Shown one piece after another: positions 47,679 to 57,674 of a DNA stretch of 64,000 nucleotides (position 1 is its first letter; each line of letters begins with the position of its first letter). A model generated the notes under the pieces. The model did not search any database. It was not told the DNA's origin and saw only the letters and a list, made by a program, of their open reading frames with translations. The stretch covers positions 372,001 to 436,000 of the forward strand of contig NZ_SOAM01000003.1 of assembly GCF_004364555.1 (NCBI RefSeq), written 5' to 3'. This DNA is from Amnibacterium kyonggiense (lineage in GTDB: Bacteria; Actinomycetota; Actinomycetes; Actinomycetales; Microbacteriaceae). The position numbers and the translations under genes were made by a program.

Positions 47679-48605
47679 ATGGATCCCGTCCGCGGCCGCG
47701 AGTCGCTCCTCCTCGTGCGGCATCGGAACCACACCGGCTTGAGCTCGAGCGCGCTCACCCGAGGCGCCCGGAGCGGAGACCTCACCCGGCTCCGGAGCGG
47801 CGCGTTCGTCAGGACCGACGTGTGGAGCGCGCTGTCGCCGGACGAGCGCATCCGTCTGGAGGTCGCCGCCGCTGCGGCCGTCCACCGGGGTTCGTTCACG
47901 GCGTCGCACCGGAGCGCCGCAGCGCTGTGGCGGGCGCCGCGGATCCAGCGGCACGACGGTCTCGTGCACCAGCGGGTCTCGGTGACGACCGGGAGCAGGA
48001 CGGAGCACGGCATCCGGAAGCACGCCGTGGCGGACACCGACCTCCACCTGACGCGGATCGACGGGATCGAGGTGACCGACCTTCCTCGCACCGTGCTCGA
48101 CCTCGCGGCGACCGAGCCCTTCACGGCCGCGGTGGCCGTCGCGGACTGGGCGCTGCGCGGGGGCGTGACGAAGGAGCGCCTCATCACCTCGTTGGACGAG
48201 TGGAGCCCGCTGCGCAACCGCGCTCGCATCGAACGGGTCATCGCGTTCGCGGACCCGCTCGCGCAGGGCGCCGGCGAATCGGTGAGCCGCGTCCAGATCG
48301 CCGAGTGCGGGCTGCCCGCTCCGGTGCTGCAGCAGCGGTTCGACGACGAGCTCGGCCTGATCGGCTTCGTCGACTTCTTCTGGCCGGCCTTCGACCTGAT
48401 CGGGGAGTTCGACGGGTTGGTCAAGTACCGGAAGCCCGAGTACATGAACGGCAGGACCGACGCGGACGTGGTCATCGACGAGAAGCGGCGTGAGGATCGG
48501 CTGCGAGCGACGCCCCGGCGACCGGGCGTCACCAGGTGGATCTGGTCGACGCTGAGCCCGGTGGGCCGGCTCGAAGCGCAGCTCCGCAGCGCGGGCCTTC
48601 GATGA
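47679..48605 (+). CDS. AbiEi-type winged-helix plus DUF559-like nuclease protein (copy B)
   Basis: The 308-aa protein has an N-terminal AbiEi-like winged-helix region (LTRGARSGDLTRLRSGAFVR), a middle part with LPRTVLDLAAT (135-145) and a C-terminal Vsr/DUF559-like nuclease core. The core has GESVSRVQIAECGLPAPVLQ, FVDFFWPAFDL (D232), IGEFDGLVKY (E243, D245, K249) and EKRREDRLR (268-276). The core is more canonical than in copy A. No toxin partner is adjacent. The ATG has GAGGAT 7 nt upstream, a near match to the leaderless signature. Palindromes B1 and B2 flank the gene. The function is unknown; candidates are DNA repair or nicking of structured DNA, or a selfish or defence role. Confidence 0.78.
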   Translation: MDPVRGRESLLLVRHRNHTGLSSSALTRGARSGDLTRLRSGAFVRTDVWSALSPDERIRLEVAAAAAVHRGSFTASHRSAAALWRAPRIQRHDGLVHQRVSVTTGSRTEHGIRKHAVADTDLHLTRIDGIEVTDLPRTVLDLAATEPFTAAVAVADWALRGGVTKERLITSLDEWSPLRNRARIERVIAFADPLAQGAGESVSRVQIAECGLPAPVLQQRFDDELGLIGFVDFFWPAFDLIGEFDGLVKYRKPEYMNGRTDADVVIDEKRREDRLRATPRRPGVTRWIWSTLSPVGRLEAQLRSAGLR

Positions 48606-48607
48606 AG

Positions 48608-48667
48608 GCGGGCGTGACATCGCAGTCCGGGCGCTCGTCGACGCCCGGATTGAGAGATCACGCCCGC
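48608..48667. repeat. Palindromic repeat B2 (right of nuclease gene B)
   Basis: The outer arms GCGGGCGTGACATC and GAGAGATCACGCCCGC pair imperfectly. The inner CCGGGCG (48627-48633) and CGCCCGG (48642-48648) pair perfectly. The left half shares GGGCGTGA and TCGCAG with B1. It begins about 3 nt after the stop of gene B. Confidence 0.7.
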
Positions 48668-48692
48668 TCAGGCGCCGAAGGACGCGGGCGGG

Positions 48693-49976
48693 TCAGCGGA
48701 GGTGGCGCTCCGGGGGGCCCACGTAGAGCTGCTGCGGGCGGCCGATCTTCGTCGCCGGGTCCGCGTTCGCCTCGCGCCAGTGCGCGATCCAGCCGGGGAG
48801 GCGACCGATCGCGAACAGCACCGTGAACATGCGGGCCGGGAAGCCCATCGCCTTGTAGAGCACGCCCGTGTAGAAGTCGACGTTCGGGTACAGGCGCCGC
48901 TCGATGAAGTAGTCGTCCTCCAGGGCGATCTGCTCGAGCTCGCGGGCCAGGTCGAGCAGCGGGTCGACGACGCCGAGCGCGTCGAGCACCTCGTCCGCGC
49001 TCTCCTTCACGAGCTTCGCACGCGGGTCGTACGACTTGTACACCCGGTGGCCGAAGCCCATCAGGCGGACGCCCTCCTCCTTCTTCTTCACCCGCTCGAC
49101 GAACTTCTCGACGCCCTCGCCGGAGTCGCGGATCTGGGCGAGCATCGTGAGCACGGCCTCGTTCGCGCCGCCGTGCAGCGGGCCGGACAGCGCACCGATG
49201 CCGGCCGCGACGGAGACGAACATGTTCGCCTCCGTCGAGCCGACGAGCCGCACCGTGGAGGCGGAGGCGTTCTGCTCGTGGTCCTCGTGGAGGATCAGCA
49301 GCCGCTCGAGCGCCTTCGACATCACCGGGTCGACCTCGTACGGCTCCGCGTTCGTGCCGAAGTTCAGCCGGAGGAAGTTGTCGACGAACGACAGCGAGTT
49401 GTCCGGGTACAGGAACGCCTGGCCGAGCGTCTTCTTGTGCGCGTAGGCGGCGATGACCGGCAGCTTCGCGAGGAGGCGGATCGCCGCGCCCTCGATCTGC
49501 TCCGGGTCGTGCACGGACAGCGAGTCCTCGTAGTACGTGGACAGCGCGCTGATGCCCGACGACAGCACCGTCATCGGGTGGGCGGTGTGCGGCAGCGCGC
49601 CGAAGAAGTGGCGCAGGTCCTCGTGCAGCAGCGTGTGCCGGCGGATGCGCGCGTCGAACTCCGCGAGCTCCGACTCCGTCGGCAGCTCGCCGTGGATCAG
49701 GAGCCACGCGACCTCGAGGTAGGTCGAGTGCTGCGCGAGCTCCTCGATCGGATACCCGCGGTACCGGAGGATGCCCTGGTCGCCGTCGATGAAGGTGATC
49801 GCGGACTTCGTCGACGCGGTGTTCACGAACCCGTTGTCGAGCGTCGTGAGCCCGGTCTTCCTGGTCAGACCGGCGATGTCGATGCTCGAGGCGCCCGCGG
49901 TGGCGGGCAGGATCGGGAACTCGGCGGACCCGCCCGGGTACTGCAGGGTGGCGGTCTCGCGATCGGCGTCGGTCAC
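48693..49976 (-). CDS. gltA: Citrate synthase
   Basis: The 427-aa type II citrate synthase condenses oxaloacetate and acetyl-CoA in the TCA cycle. The catalytic elements are visible: GPLHGGANEAVL, GFGHRVYKSYDPRA and the terminal Asp region YPNVDFYTGVLYKAMG. The N-terminal beta-strand domain (ATLQYPGGSAEFPILPATAG) is that of hexameric Gram-negative/actinobacterial enzymes. The GTG start follows TAGGCT by 6 nt. The ferredoxin gene lies directly upstream on the same strand but has its own stop 38 nt away. Confidence 0.96.
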   Translation of the reverse strand: MTDADRETATLQYPGGSAEFPILPATAGASSIDIAGLTRKTGLTTLDNGFVNTASTKSAITFIDGDQGILRYRGYPIEELAQHSTYLEVAWLLIHGELPTESELAEFDARIRRHTLLHEDLRHFFGALPHTAHPMTVLSSGISALSTYYEDSLSVHDPEQIEGAAIRLLAKLPVIAAYAHKKTLGQAFLYPDNSLSFVDNFLRLNFGTNAEPYEVDPVMSKALERLLILHEDHEQNASASTVRLVGSTEANMFVSVAAGIGALSGPLHGGANEAVLTMLAQIRDSGEGVEKFVERVKKKEEGVRLMGFGHRVYKSYDPRAKLVKESADEVLDALGVVDPLLDLARELEQIALEDDYFIERRLYPNVDFYTGVLYKAMGFPARMFTVLFAIGRLPGWIAHWREANADPATKIGRPQQLYVGPPERHLR

Positions 49977-49982
49977 CGCAGC

Positions 49983-49988
49983 AGCCTA
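49983..49988 (-). promoter_or_regulatory. Leaderless-type -10 (TAGGCT) for gltA
   Basis: TAGGCT lies 6 nt upstream of the gltA GTG. Confidence 0.6.
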
Positions 49989-50013
49989 TCGAGCCGTGCC
50001 TGCGGCCCCGGAC

Positions 50014-50331
50014 TCAGGCCTGGGGCGGCAGCGCGGAGACGACCGGGTGGTCCTTGTGGATCACGCCGACCTTGGCGGCGCCGCCCGGCGAGCCGACCTC
50101 GTCGAAGAACTCGACGTTGGCCTTGTAGTAGTCCGCCCACTGCGACGGGAGGTCGTCCTCGTAGTAGATCGCCTCGACCGGGCACGCGGGTTCGCAGGCG
50201 CCGCAGTCGACGCACTCGTCGGGCTGGATGTAGAGCATCCGGTCGCCCTCGTAGATGCAGTCGACCGGGCACTCGTCGATGCACGCACGGTCCTTCACGT
50301 CCACGCACGGCAGCGCGATCACATACGTCAC
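50014..50331 (-). CDS. fdxA: 7Fe ferredoxin (3Fe-4S/4Fe-4S)
   Basis: The 105-aa bacterial ferredoxin is an electron carrier. Cluster ligands: C9, then CIDECPVDCIYEG for the 3Fe-4S-type site (the spacing C-x7-C-x3-CP with D/E replacing one Cys is typical of 7Fe ferredoxins), and CVDCGACEPACPVEAI for the 4Fe-4S site. The C-terminal extension is usual for FdxA/FdxC. The start is GTG at 50331, with AGAGGA about 10 nt upstream. It lies 3 nt after the stop of the membrane-protein gene, so the two are probably co-transcribed. Confidence 0.93.
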   Translation of the reverse strand: MTYVIALPCVDVKDRACIDECPVDCIYEGDRMLYIQPDECVDCGACEPACPVEAIYYEDDLPSQWADYYKANVEFFDEVGSPGGAAKVGVIHKDHPVVSALPPQA

Positions 50332-50334
50332 TAC

Positions 50335-50778
50335 TCAGTCGTCCTCTTCGTTCGGGCCAGGTCCGAGTATCCCACCGCCGCCCGGGGCGGTCCTCCGGGA
50401 CCGCCGTCGGCGCGGCCACACCACCACGACCAGGGCGACGACCGGGACCCCGATCGTCCATCCGAGGCCTGCGGCGTTCAGGAGGACGACGGTCGATCCG
50501 CCGCTCGCCCCCGGCAGCAGGAGCAGCGCCGCGGCCGCGACCACGCCGACCGCGGCGGCGACCGCGTACCAGCGGGTCGGGAACGCGATCCGGAGGGCCA
50601 GCAGGAACACGAGCACCATCGCCAGCGACAGCACGAGGCCGACGGGCGCGCCCTCGCCCGTGGCCGCGGAGACCCCGACCTGATGCTTGAAGGTGCCGAT
50701 CGCGCCGACGACGAGACCGGCGACGAGGCTCAGCGGGAGCCCGATCGCGAGCTCCCGTCCCGTCACGGCTGCGGCCAT
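50335..50778 (-). CDS. Four-helix integral membrane protein of unknown function
   Basis: The 147-aa protein has four hydrophobic helices (about 10-28, 45-62, 68-88 and 97-120) and a basic/Gly-Pro tail ending in NEEDD. It resembles small hypothetical membrane proteins found upstream of the ferredoxin gene in related actinobacteria. Its role is unknown. The start MAAAVTGRELAIG at 50778 is chosen because the upstream extension lies over the iron box of the divergent efeU and is not protein-like; GACGAT sits 6 nt before the ATG. Confidence 0.75.
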   Translation of the reverse strand: MAAAVTGRELAIGLPLSLVAGLVVGAIGTFKHQVGVSAATGEGAPVGLVLSLAMVLVFLLALRIAFPTRWYAVAAAVGVVAAAALLLLPGASGGSTVVLLNAAGLGWTIGVPVVALVVVVWPRRRRSRRTAPGGGGILGPGPNEEDD

Positions 50779-50814
50779 CCCCCGATCGTCGTCGCCCGCA
50801 CCTCGCAATGCAGG

Positions 50815-50833
50815 TAAGGATTGGCTAACCTTC
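50815..50833. promoter_or_regulatory. DtxR/IdeR-type iron box upstream of efeUOB
   Basis: TAAGGATTGGCTAACCTTC matches the actinobacterial iron-box consensus (TTAGGTTAGSCTAACCTAA) at about 14 of 19 positions, including an intact GGCTAACCT right half. It lies 56 nt upstream of the efeU start and close to the start of the divergent membrane gene. It predicts repression by iron-loaded DtxR/IdeR. Confidence 0.75.
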
Positions 50834-50888
50834 CCGACGGCGCTCCGACGGAACCGCCGATCGACCATCGACCAGGAGAGGACGTCCC

Positions 50889-52451
50889 GTGCTCGCCACC
50901 CTGGTGATCGGTCTCCGCGAAGGCCTCGAAGCCGCGCTCATCGTGGGCATCATCGCCGCCTTCCTCCGCCGCAACGGCCGCGGCCTCGGCGCGATGTGGC
51001 TGGGCGTCGGTCTCGCCGTCGGCGCGAGCGCCGCGGTCGGCGTCGCGCTCTGGATCCTCGAGTCGTCCCTGCCGCAGGCGCAACAGGAGGCCCTCGAGAC
51101 CGTCATCGGCGCGGTCGCGATCGTCTTCGTCACCGGGATGCTGCTCTGGATGAACCGGCACGCCCGGAGCATGAAGAAGGAGCTCGAGAGCTCCGCCGGC
51201 GCCGCGCTGCACGACGGCGGCGCGGTCGCCCTCGCCGTGATGGCCTTCCTCGCCGTGCTCAAGGAGGGCTTCGAGACGAGCGTCTTCCTGCTCGCCACCT
51301 TCCGCGCCGCGACGAGCGCCGGCCTCGCCGCGACCGGTGCGGTGCTCGGCATCGTCATCGCGATCGGCATCGGCTACGGCGTCTACGCCGGGGGCGTGCG
51401 CATCGACCTCGGCCGCTTCTTCCGCATCACCGGCGCGTTCCTCGTGCTCGTCGCGGCCGGCCTCGTGCTCACCGCGGTCCGCACCGCCCACGAGGCCGGC
51501 TGGGTCCTCGCCGGGCAGCAGCGGACCGTCGACCTCGGCTGGCTCGCGCCGAACGGCTCCGTGCAGGGCGCGCTGATCACCGGGATGCTCGGCATCCCCT
51601 CCGACCCGCGCCTGATCGAGGTCGTCGCGTGGCTCGCCTACGTCGTGCCGGTCGCGCTGTTCGTCTACTGGCCGGCGAAGCGGAGGCCCACGGGCACCGC
51701 CGCCGTCCGCCTGCGCTGGGGCGTGGCCGCCGCGCTCGGCGCGACCACGGTCGTGCTCGCCGTCGCCGTGCCCTCGGCACCGCAGCCGTCCACCGCGGCC
51801 CGCCCGCTCGCGGGCGGCGGCACGGTCGAGCTGACGGGATCCTCGCTCGTCGTGCGGCAGGGCGGCGCGGTCGACCGCGTCCGGCTGCCCTCGGGCACCC
51901 CGGAGACGCGCGCCGGCGTGCCCGTGCAGCAGCGCACCGTCGCCGCGGCGGCGACCGTCGACGGTCCCGCCACGGTCACGCTGGCGCAGGTGACGGCCGC
52001 GAACGGCGGCCGGCTGCCCGTCGGCGTGAACCCCGCGCAGGATCCCGGCCCCTTCGCGGCGAGCTGGAGCGCCCGCGCGACGACCACCGCGTGGACCTCC
52101 GGCGGATCGATCGTCGATGCGTCGCGCGCCGCGACCACGGTGCTCACGATCACCGGCGGCGGGCTGACGTCCGCCCGCACGCTCACCGTCACCGGGGGCG
52201 ACGTGCCGCGCGCCGCCTCCTGGCAGGTGACCGCGGCCTCCGTCGCCGCGACGTCCTCCGCGCTCGCGTCCGCCGCCGCGGCCGGCCCCGAGCGGAGCCT
52301 CTGGGGCGTGGAGCTGCCGATCGCCCTGCTGATCGCAGCGGCGCTCGCCGCCCTCACCGCGCTCCGGGCGCAGCGCCGCGACCGCGGCGCCGCGCGGCCC
52401 CTCCCGACCCCGGCCCCCCGAACCAGGAGCACCCCCTATGCCGTCAAGTGA
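50889..52451 (+). CDS. efeU: EfeU iron permease (FTR1 family) with C-terminal extension
   Basis: The 520-aa permease has about seven transmembrane helices in the first 280 residues. Both iron-handling REXXE-type motifs are present: REGLE at 9-13 and KEGFE near residue 124 (Lys for Arg). After the FTR1 core (about 280) there is an Ala/Thr-rich extracytoplasmic domain (about 300-480) and a last transmembrane helix near 485-503, an extension seen in some actinobacterial EfeU. The start is GTG at 50889 with AGGAGAGG upstream. It overlaps efeO by 14 bp. Confidence 0.92.
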   Translation: MLATLVIGLREGLEAALIVGIIAAFLRRNGRGLGAMWLGVGLAVGASAAVGVALWILESSLPQAQQEALETVIGAVAIVFVTGMLLWMNRHARSMKKELESSAGAALHDGGAVALAVMAFLAVLKEGFETSVFLLATFRAATSAGLAATGAVLGIVIAIGIGYGVYAGGVRIDLGRFFRITGAFLVLVAAGLVLTAVRTAHEAGWVLAGQQRTVDLGWLAPNGSVQGALITGMLGIPSDPRLIEVVAWLAYVVPVALFVYWPAKRRPTGTAAVRLRWGVAAALGATTVVLAVAVPSAPQPSTAARPLAGGGTVELTGSSLVVRQGGAVDRVRLPSGTPETRAGVPVQQRTVAAAATVDGPATVTLAQVTAANGGRLPVGVNPAQDPGPFAASWSARATTTAWTSGGSIVDASRAATTVLTITGGGLTSARTLTVTGGDVPRAASWQVTAASVAATSSALASAAAAGPERSLWGVELPIALLIAAALAALTALRAQRRDRGAARPLPTPAPRTRSTPYAVK

Positions 52452-53694
52452 CCGCCGCGCCCGTCTGATCGGCGCGGCCGTCCTCGTCCCGACCGTCGTG
52501 GCGCTCCTCGCCGCCTGCTCGAGCACGGGCGCGGGCACCGCCGCCCCGTCGTCGGGGTCGACGACCGGGTCGACGACCGCTCCGGTGTCGAAGGGCGTCT
52601 CGAAGGTCTCGATCGAGCTCGTCTCCGGCGCCTCCGGCGACGAGTGCCGCGTCTCGCACACGAGCGCGAAGGCCGGTCCCACCACGTTCACCGTCGCCAA
52701 CACGAGCGCGACGGGCATCACGGAGGTCGAGCTGGTCCAGGGGCAGCGGATCGTCGGTGAGAAGGAGAACCTCGCGCCGGGTCTCGCCCCGGTCGCGTTC
52801 ACGAGCACGCTGACCGGCGGCACCTACGCCGTCGTGTGCCCCGGCGCGTCCACCGAGACGATCCCCTTCACCGTGACCGGCACGGCACCGGCCGGGAGCG
52901 GCAGCGACGCGGCGTCCCTGCTCGCGGACGGCACGAGGACCTACGGCGAGTACGCCGCCTCGACGCTCGCCGACATGACGACGGCCGTCCAGAAGCTCCG
53001 GCAGGCGGTCGACTCGGGCGATGTGACGGCGGCGAAGCGGCAGTACGCCCTCGCCCGCCCCTTCTACGAGAAGGTCGAGTCCGACGTGGAGGGCTTCGTC
53101 CTCCCAGGCAGCAGCCCGACGGACAACAAGGGCAACCTCGACTACCTGATCGACATGCGCGCCTCCAACCTCGACCCGTCCGTCGGGTGGAGCGGCTTCC
53201 ACGCGATCGAGCGCGACCTGTGGCAGGGCGGCCGGATCACGGCGACGACGAAGCGGTACGCGGCCGACCTGACGGAGAACGTCGGGAAGCTCGTGTCGCT
53301 CGCGAAGACCCTGACCTACAAGCCGGAGGACCTCGCGAACGGCGCCGCGGGCCTGCTGGAGGAGGTCCAGTCGGGCAAGATCAAGGGCGAGGAGGAGCTG
53401 TACAGCCACCTCGACCTCGTCGACTTCGCCGCGAACGTCGAGGGCGCCGAGCAGGCCTTCGCGAACCTCGAGCCGGGGCTGAAGAAGATCGACCCGGTGC
53501 TGACGCAGCAGGTCGCGGACCGCTTCACAGCGGTGACCGACGCGCTGAAGGCCTACCAGGACCCGGAGCAGGCCGGCGGGTACGAGCTGTACACGGCCAG
53601 CGTGCGGGCGAAGGACGCGACGGCGCTCAGCCGCCTCGTCGCGAGCCTCCAGGAGCCGCTGTCGCGGATCGCCGAGAAGGTGGCGACCGCCTGA
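52438..53694 (+). CDS. efeO: EfeO iron-uptake lipoprotein (cupredoxin plus M75 domains)
   Basis: The 418-aa lipoprotein has lipobox LLAAC (Cys27), a Ser/Thr/Gly linker, an N-terminal cupredoxin-like EfeO domain (about 55-145, with AYVVCPG-type Cys) and the M75/imelysin domain with the metal motif GFHAIERDLW. EfeO is thought to bind and deliver iron to EfeU. It is in an operon with 14-bp overlap to efeU and 1 nt to efeB. Confidence 0.93.
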   Translation: MPSSDRRARLIGAAVLVPTVVALLAACSSTGAGTAAPSSGSTTGSTTAPVSKGVSKVSIELVSGASGDECRVSHTSAKAGPTTFTVANTSATGITEVELVQGQRIVGEKENLAPGLAPVAFTSTLTGGTYAVVCPGASTETIPFTVTGTAPAGSGSDAASLLADGTRTYGEYAASTLADMTTAVQKLRQAVDSGDVTAAKRQYALARPFYEKVESDVEGFVLPGSSPTDNKGNLDYLIDMRASNLDPSVGWSGFHAIERDLWQGGRITATTKRYAADLTENVGKLVSLAKTLTYKPEDLANGAAGLLEEVQSGKIKGEEELYSHLDLVDFAANVEGAEQAFANLEPGLKKIDPVLTQQVADRFTAVTDALKAYQDPEQAGGYELYTASVRAKDATALSRLVASLQEPLSRIAEKVATA

Positions 53695-53695
53695 C

Positions 53696-54970
53696 ATGAC
53701 CGATGACGACGTTCAGGGCGCCCGGCCGCCGGTCTCGCGCCGCGGCCTGATCAGCGGGATCGCCGGCGGCTTCGCCGCGGGCGCGGTCGCCGGGGCGGGC
53801 GGCGCGGCCGCGTTCGCGGCGGCGGCCGCGCCCGCCTCGGCGCCCGAGGACGAGTCGGAGACGGTCGACCTCACCCGCTCGCACCCGTTCTACGGTCAGG
53901 CGCACCAGGCCGGCATCCAGACGGAGCAGCAGCGCTACACGGTCTACATGACGTTCGACCTGACCTCGCCGCTCGCGTCCGACCTGCAGGTGCTGCTCGC
54001 GCGCTGGTCCGGCGCGATCGCGCAGATGATGCAGGGGCTGCCGATCGGCAGCGTGGAGCCGGACGGCTCCGGGGCGGTCGCGCTCGACACCGGCGAGGCG
54101 TACGAGCTCTCCCCCGCCTCCCTGACCGTCACCGTGGGTCTCGGGCCGGGGGTGTTCGACGACCGGTTCGGCCTCGCGGCCAAGCGGCCGAAGCACCTCG
54201 CCGACCTGCCGGACCTCCCGAGCGATCAGCTGCAGGACGAGACGAGCGGCGGGGACCTGAGCCTCCAGGCGTGCGCCGACGACCCGCAGGTCGCCTACCA
54301 CGCGATCCGCGACCTCACCCGGATGGCCCGGGGCGTCGCGACGACGCGGTGGACCGTGCTCGGGTTCGGCCGCGCCTCCGCGGGCAAGGGGCAGAAGACC
54401 CCGCGGAACCTGATGGGCTTCAAGGACGGCACGCGGAACATCAAGGAGGAGTCGGACTTCGACCGGTTCGTCTGGGTGGGCGACGACCAGGCGTGGACCC
54501 GCGGCGGCAGCTACCAGGTCGTCCGGAAGATCCAGATGAACATCGAGACGTGGGACGCCGATCCCGTCGGCGACCAGCAGGACGTGTTCGGCCGGACGAA
54601 GGCCGTCGGCGCGCCGCTGACCGGCGAGCGCGAGTTCGACGTCCCGGACTTCGCGAAGCGCTCCGGGGACGCGACCGTCATCCCGCAGACCTCGCACGTG
54701 GCCCTCGCGGCGCACGAGAACAACGGCGGCGTGAAGATCCTCCGCCGCGGCTACAACTACACGGACGGGCTGAACCGCGTGGGCCTGCTCGACGCCGGCC
54801 TGCTGTTCCTCTCGTACCAGAACGACCCGCAGCACTTCATCACGCTGCAGACGCGGCTCGGCAGCGTCGACCGCCTGAACGAGTACATCCAGCACATCGG
54901 GTCGGCGATCTTCTTCACGCCGCGGTCGCCGAAGCGCGGCCGCTACATCGGCCAGGAGCTCTTCGAGTAG
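53696..54970 (+). CDS. efeB: EfeB deferrochelatase / DyP-type heme peroxidase
   Basis: The 424-aa secreted protein has a twin-Arg signal (SRRGLISGIAGGFAAGAVAG) ending around an Ala-rich APASA. The DyP fold signatures are LMGFKDGTRN (GxxDG distal Asp), TSHVALAAHENNGG with the proximal heme His and ILRRGYNY with the distal Arg. It completes the EfeUOB ferrous-iron/heme-iron acquisition set. Export needs the Tat system; tatB lies at 43 kb. A 21-bp perfect inverted repeat follows the stop, before the convergent typA. Confidence 0.93.
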   Translation: MTDDDVQGARPPVSRRGLISGIAGGFAAGAVAGAGGAAAFAAAAAPASAPEDESETVDLTRSHPFYGQAHQAGIQTEQQRYTVYMTFDLTSPLASDLQVLLARWSGAIAQMMQGLPIGSVEPDGSGAVALDTGEAYELSPASLTVTVGLGPGVFDDRFGLAAKRPKHLADLPDLPSDQLQDETSGGDLSLQACADDPQVAYHAIRDLTRMARGVATTRWTVLGFGRASAGKGQKTPRNLMGFKDGTRNIKEESDFDRFVWVGDDQAWTRGGSYQVVRKIQMNIETWDADPVGDQQDVFGRTKAVGAPLTGEREFDVPDFAKRSGDATVIPQTSHVALAAHENNGGVKILRRGYNYTDGLNRVGLLDAGLLFLSYQNDPQHFITLQTRLGSVDRLNEYIQHIGSAIFFTPRSPKRGRYIGQELFE

Positions 54971-54986
54971 AGAGCGGTGCCGGCCC

Positions 54987-55033
54987 GCACTCTTCGTTCC
55001 GTAGGACGCCGGGTCCTACGGAACGAAGAGTGC
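54987..55033. repeat. Palindrome D1 with 21-bp perfect stem between efeB and typA
   Basis: Arms 54987-55007 and 55013-55033 are exact complements (the left arm starts GCACTCTTCGTTCCG) with a 5-nt loop. It lies between convergent stops and is bidirectional. It shares the GCACxCTTCGT core with palindrome D2 at 57625. It could be a terminator or a dispersed palindromic repeat. Confidence 0.8.
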
Positions 55034-55038
55034 GCGCG

Positions 55039-56952
<1,914 letters not shown>

Positions 56953-57098
56953 GATGAGGGCCCTTCGGTCGGTGTCCGGCCGGAGCCGGAGGCGCGGCGC
57001 CGCCGCTGGATCGGGGCGCGCTCGCGCGGGTCGGCGCCTCCATGGCGCGACGAGAACACCAACATGGTACCCGGCGGCGGTGTTCCAGCCGGGCGAAG

Positions 57099-57104
57099 TA
57101 CCGT
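57099..57104 (+). promoter_or_regulatory. Leaderless-type -10 (TACCGT)
   Basis: TACCGT lies 6 nt upstream of the ATG at 57111. Confidence 0.6.
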
Positions 57105-57110
57105 CCGGAC

Positions 57111-57620
57111 ATGACCGCGATCGTCCGGCTCCGTCCGTACCGCGCCGAGGACGCGGTCCGCTTCGACGCCGAGCCGCAGGAACCCGGCTCCTTCGAGTTC
57201 TTCGGGTGGCATGCCTCCGACGCCCGCAGCCGCGCCTTCGCGCGCGACGGGCTGCTCGGCGACGACCACGGGAACCTCGTCGTGGAGGTCGACGGCGTCG
57301 GCGTCGTCGGGGACGTCGGCTGGGTGCCCGTCTTCCACGGTCCCCCGCCGAACTGCTTCGCGCTGAACATCGGCATCGGCCTGCTCGCCGAGCACCGCGG
57401 CAAGGGGTACGGGACCACGGCGCAGCGCCTGCTCGCCGAGCACCTCTTCGCCTACACGCGGTTCGAGCGCCTGGAGGCCGCGACCGACGTGCTCAACATC
57501 GCCGAGCAGCGGGCGCTGGAGAGGGCCGGCTTCACCCGCGAGGGCGTCCTCCGGCACGCGCAGTGGCGCGCGGGCGCCTTCCACGACACCGTCCTCTACA
57601 GCCGCCTCCGCGGCGACTGA
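57111..57620 (+). CDS. GNAT-family N-acetyltransferase
   Basis: The 169-aa RimJ/RimL-type GNAT opens with [18 protein letters not shown]. The acetyl-CoA loop lies in [20 protein letters not shown] (about 91-110), and the [20 protein letters not shown] segment is typical of this group. The acceptor is unknown. The ATG at 57111 is chosen by TACCGT 6 nt upstream; the longer frame runs into the divergent typA leader. Palindrome D2 follows the stop by 4 nt. Confidence 0.85.
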   Translation: MTAIVRLRPYRAEDAVRFDAEPQEPGSFEFFGWHASDARSRAFARDGLLGDDHGNLVVEVDGVGVVGDVGWVPVFHGPPPNCFALNIGIGLLAEHRGKGYGTTAQRLLAEHLFAYTRFERLEAATDVLNIAEQRALERAGFTREGVLRHAQWRAGAFHDTVLYSRLRGD

Positions 57621-57624
57621 CGGC

Positions 57625-57662
57625 GCACCCTTCGTCTCGGAGTCCTCCGAGACGACGAGTGC
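57625..57662. repeat. Palindrome D2 between GNAT and oppF
   Basis: The arms GCACCCTTCGTCTCGGAG (57625-57642) and CTCCGAGACGACGAGTGC (57645-57662) pair at 16 of 18 positions. The ends (GCAC...CTTCGT / ACGA...GAGTGC) match palindrome D1. It lies between convergent genes. Confidence 0.75.
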
Positions 57663-57674
57663 GACTGCGGCGGC

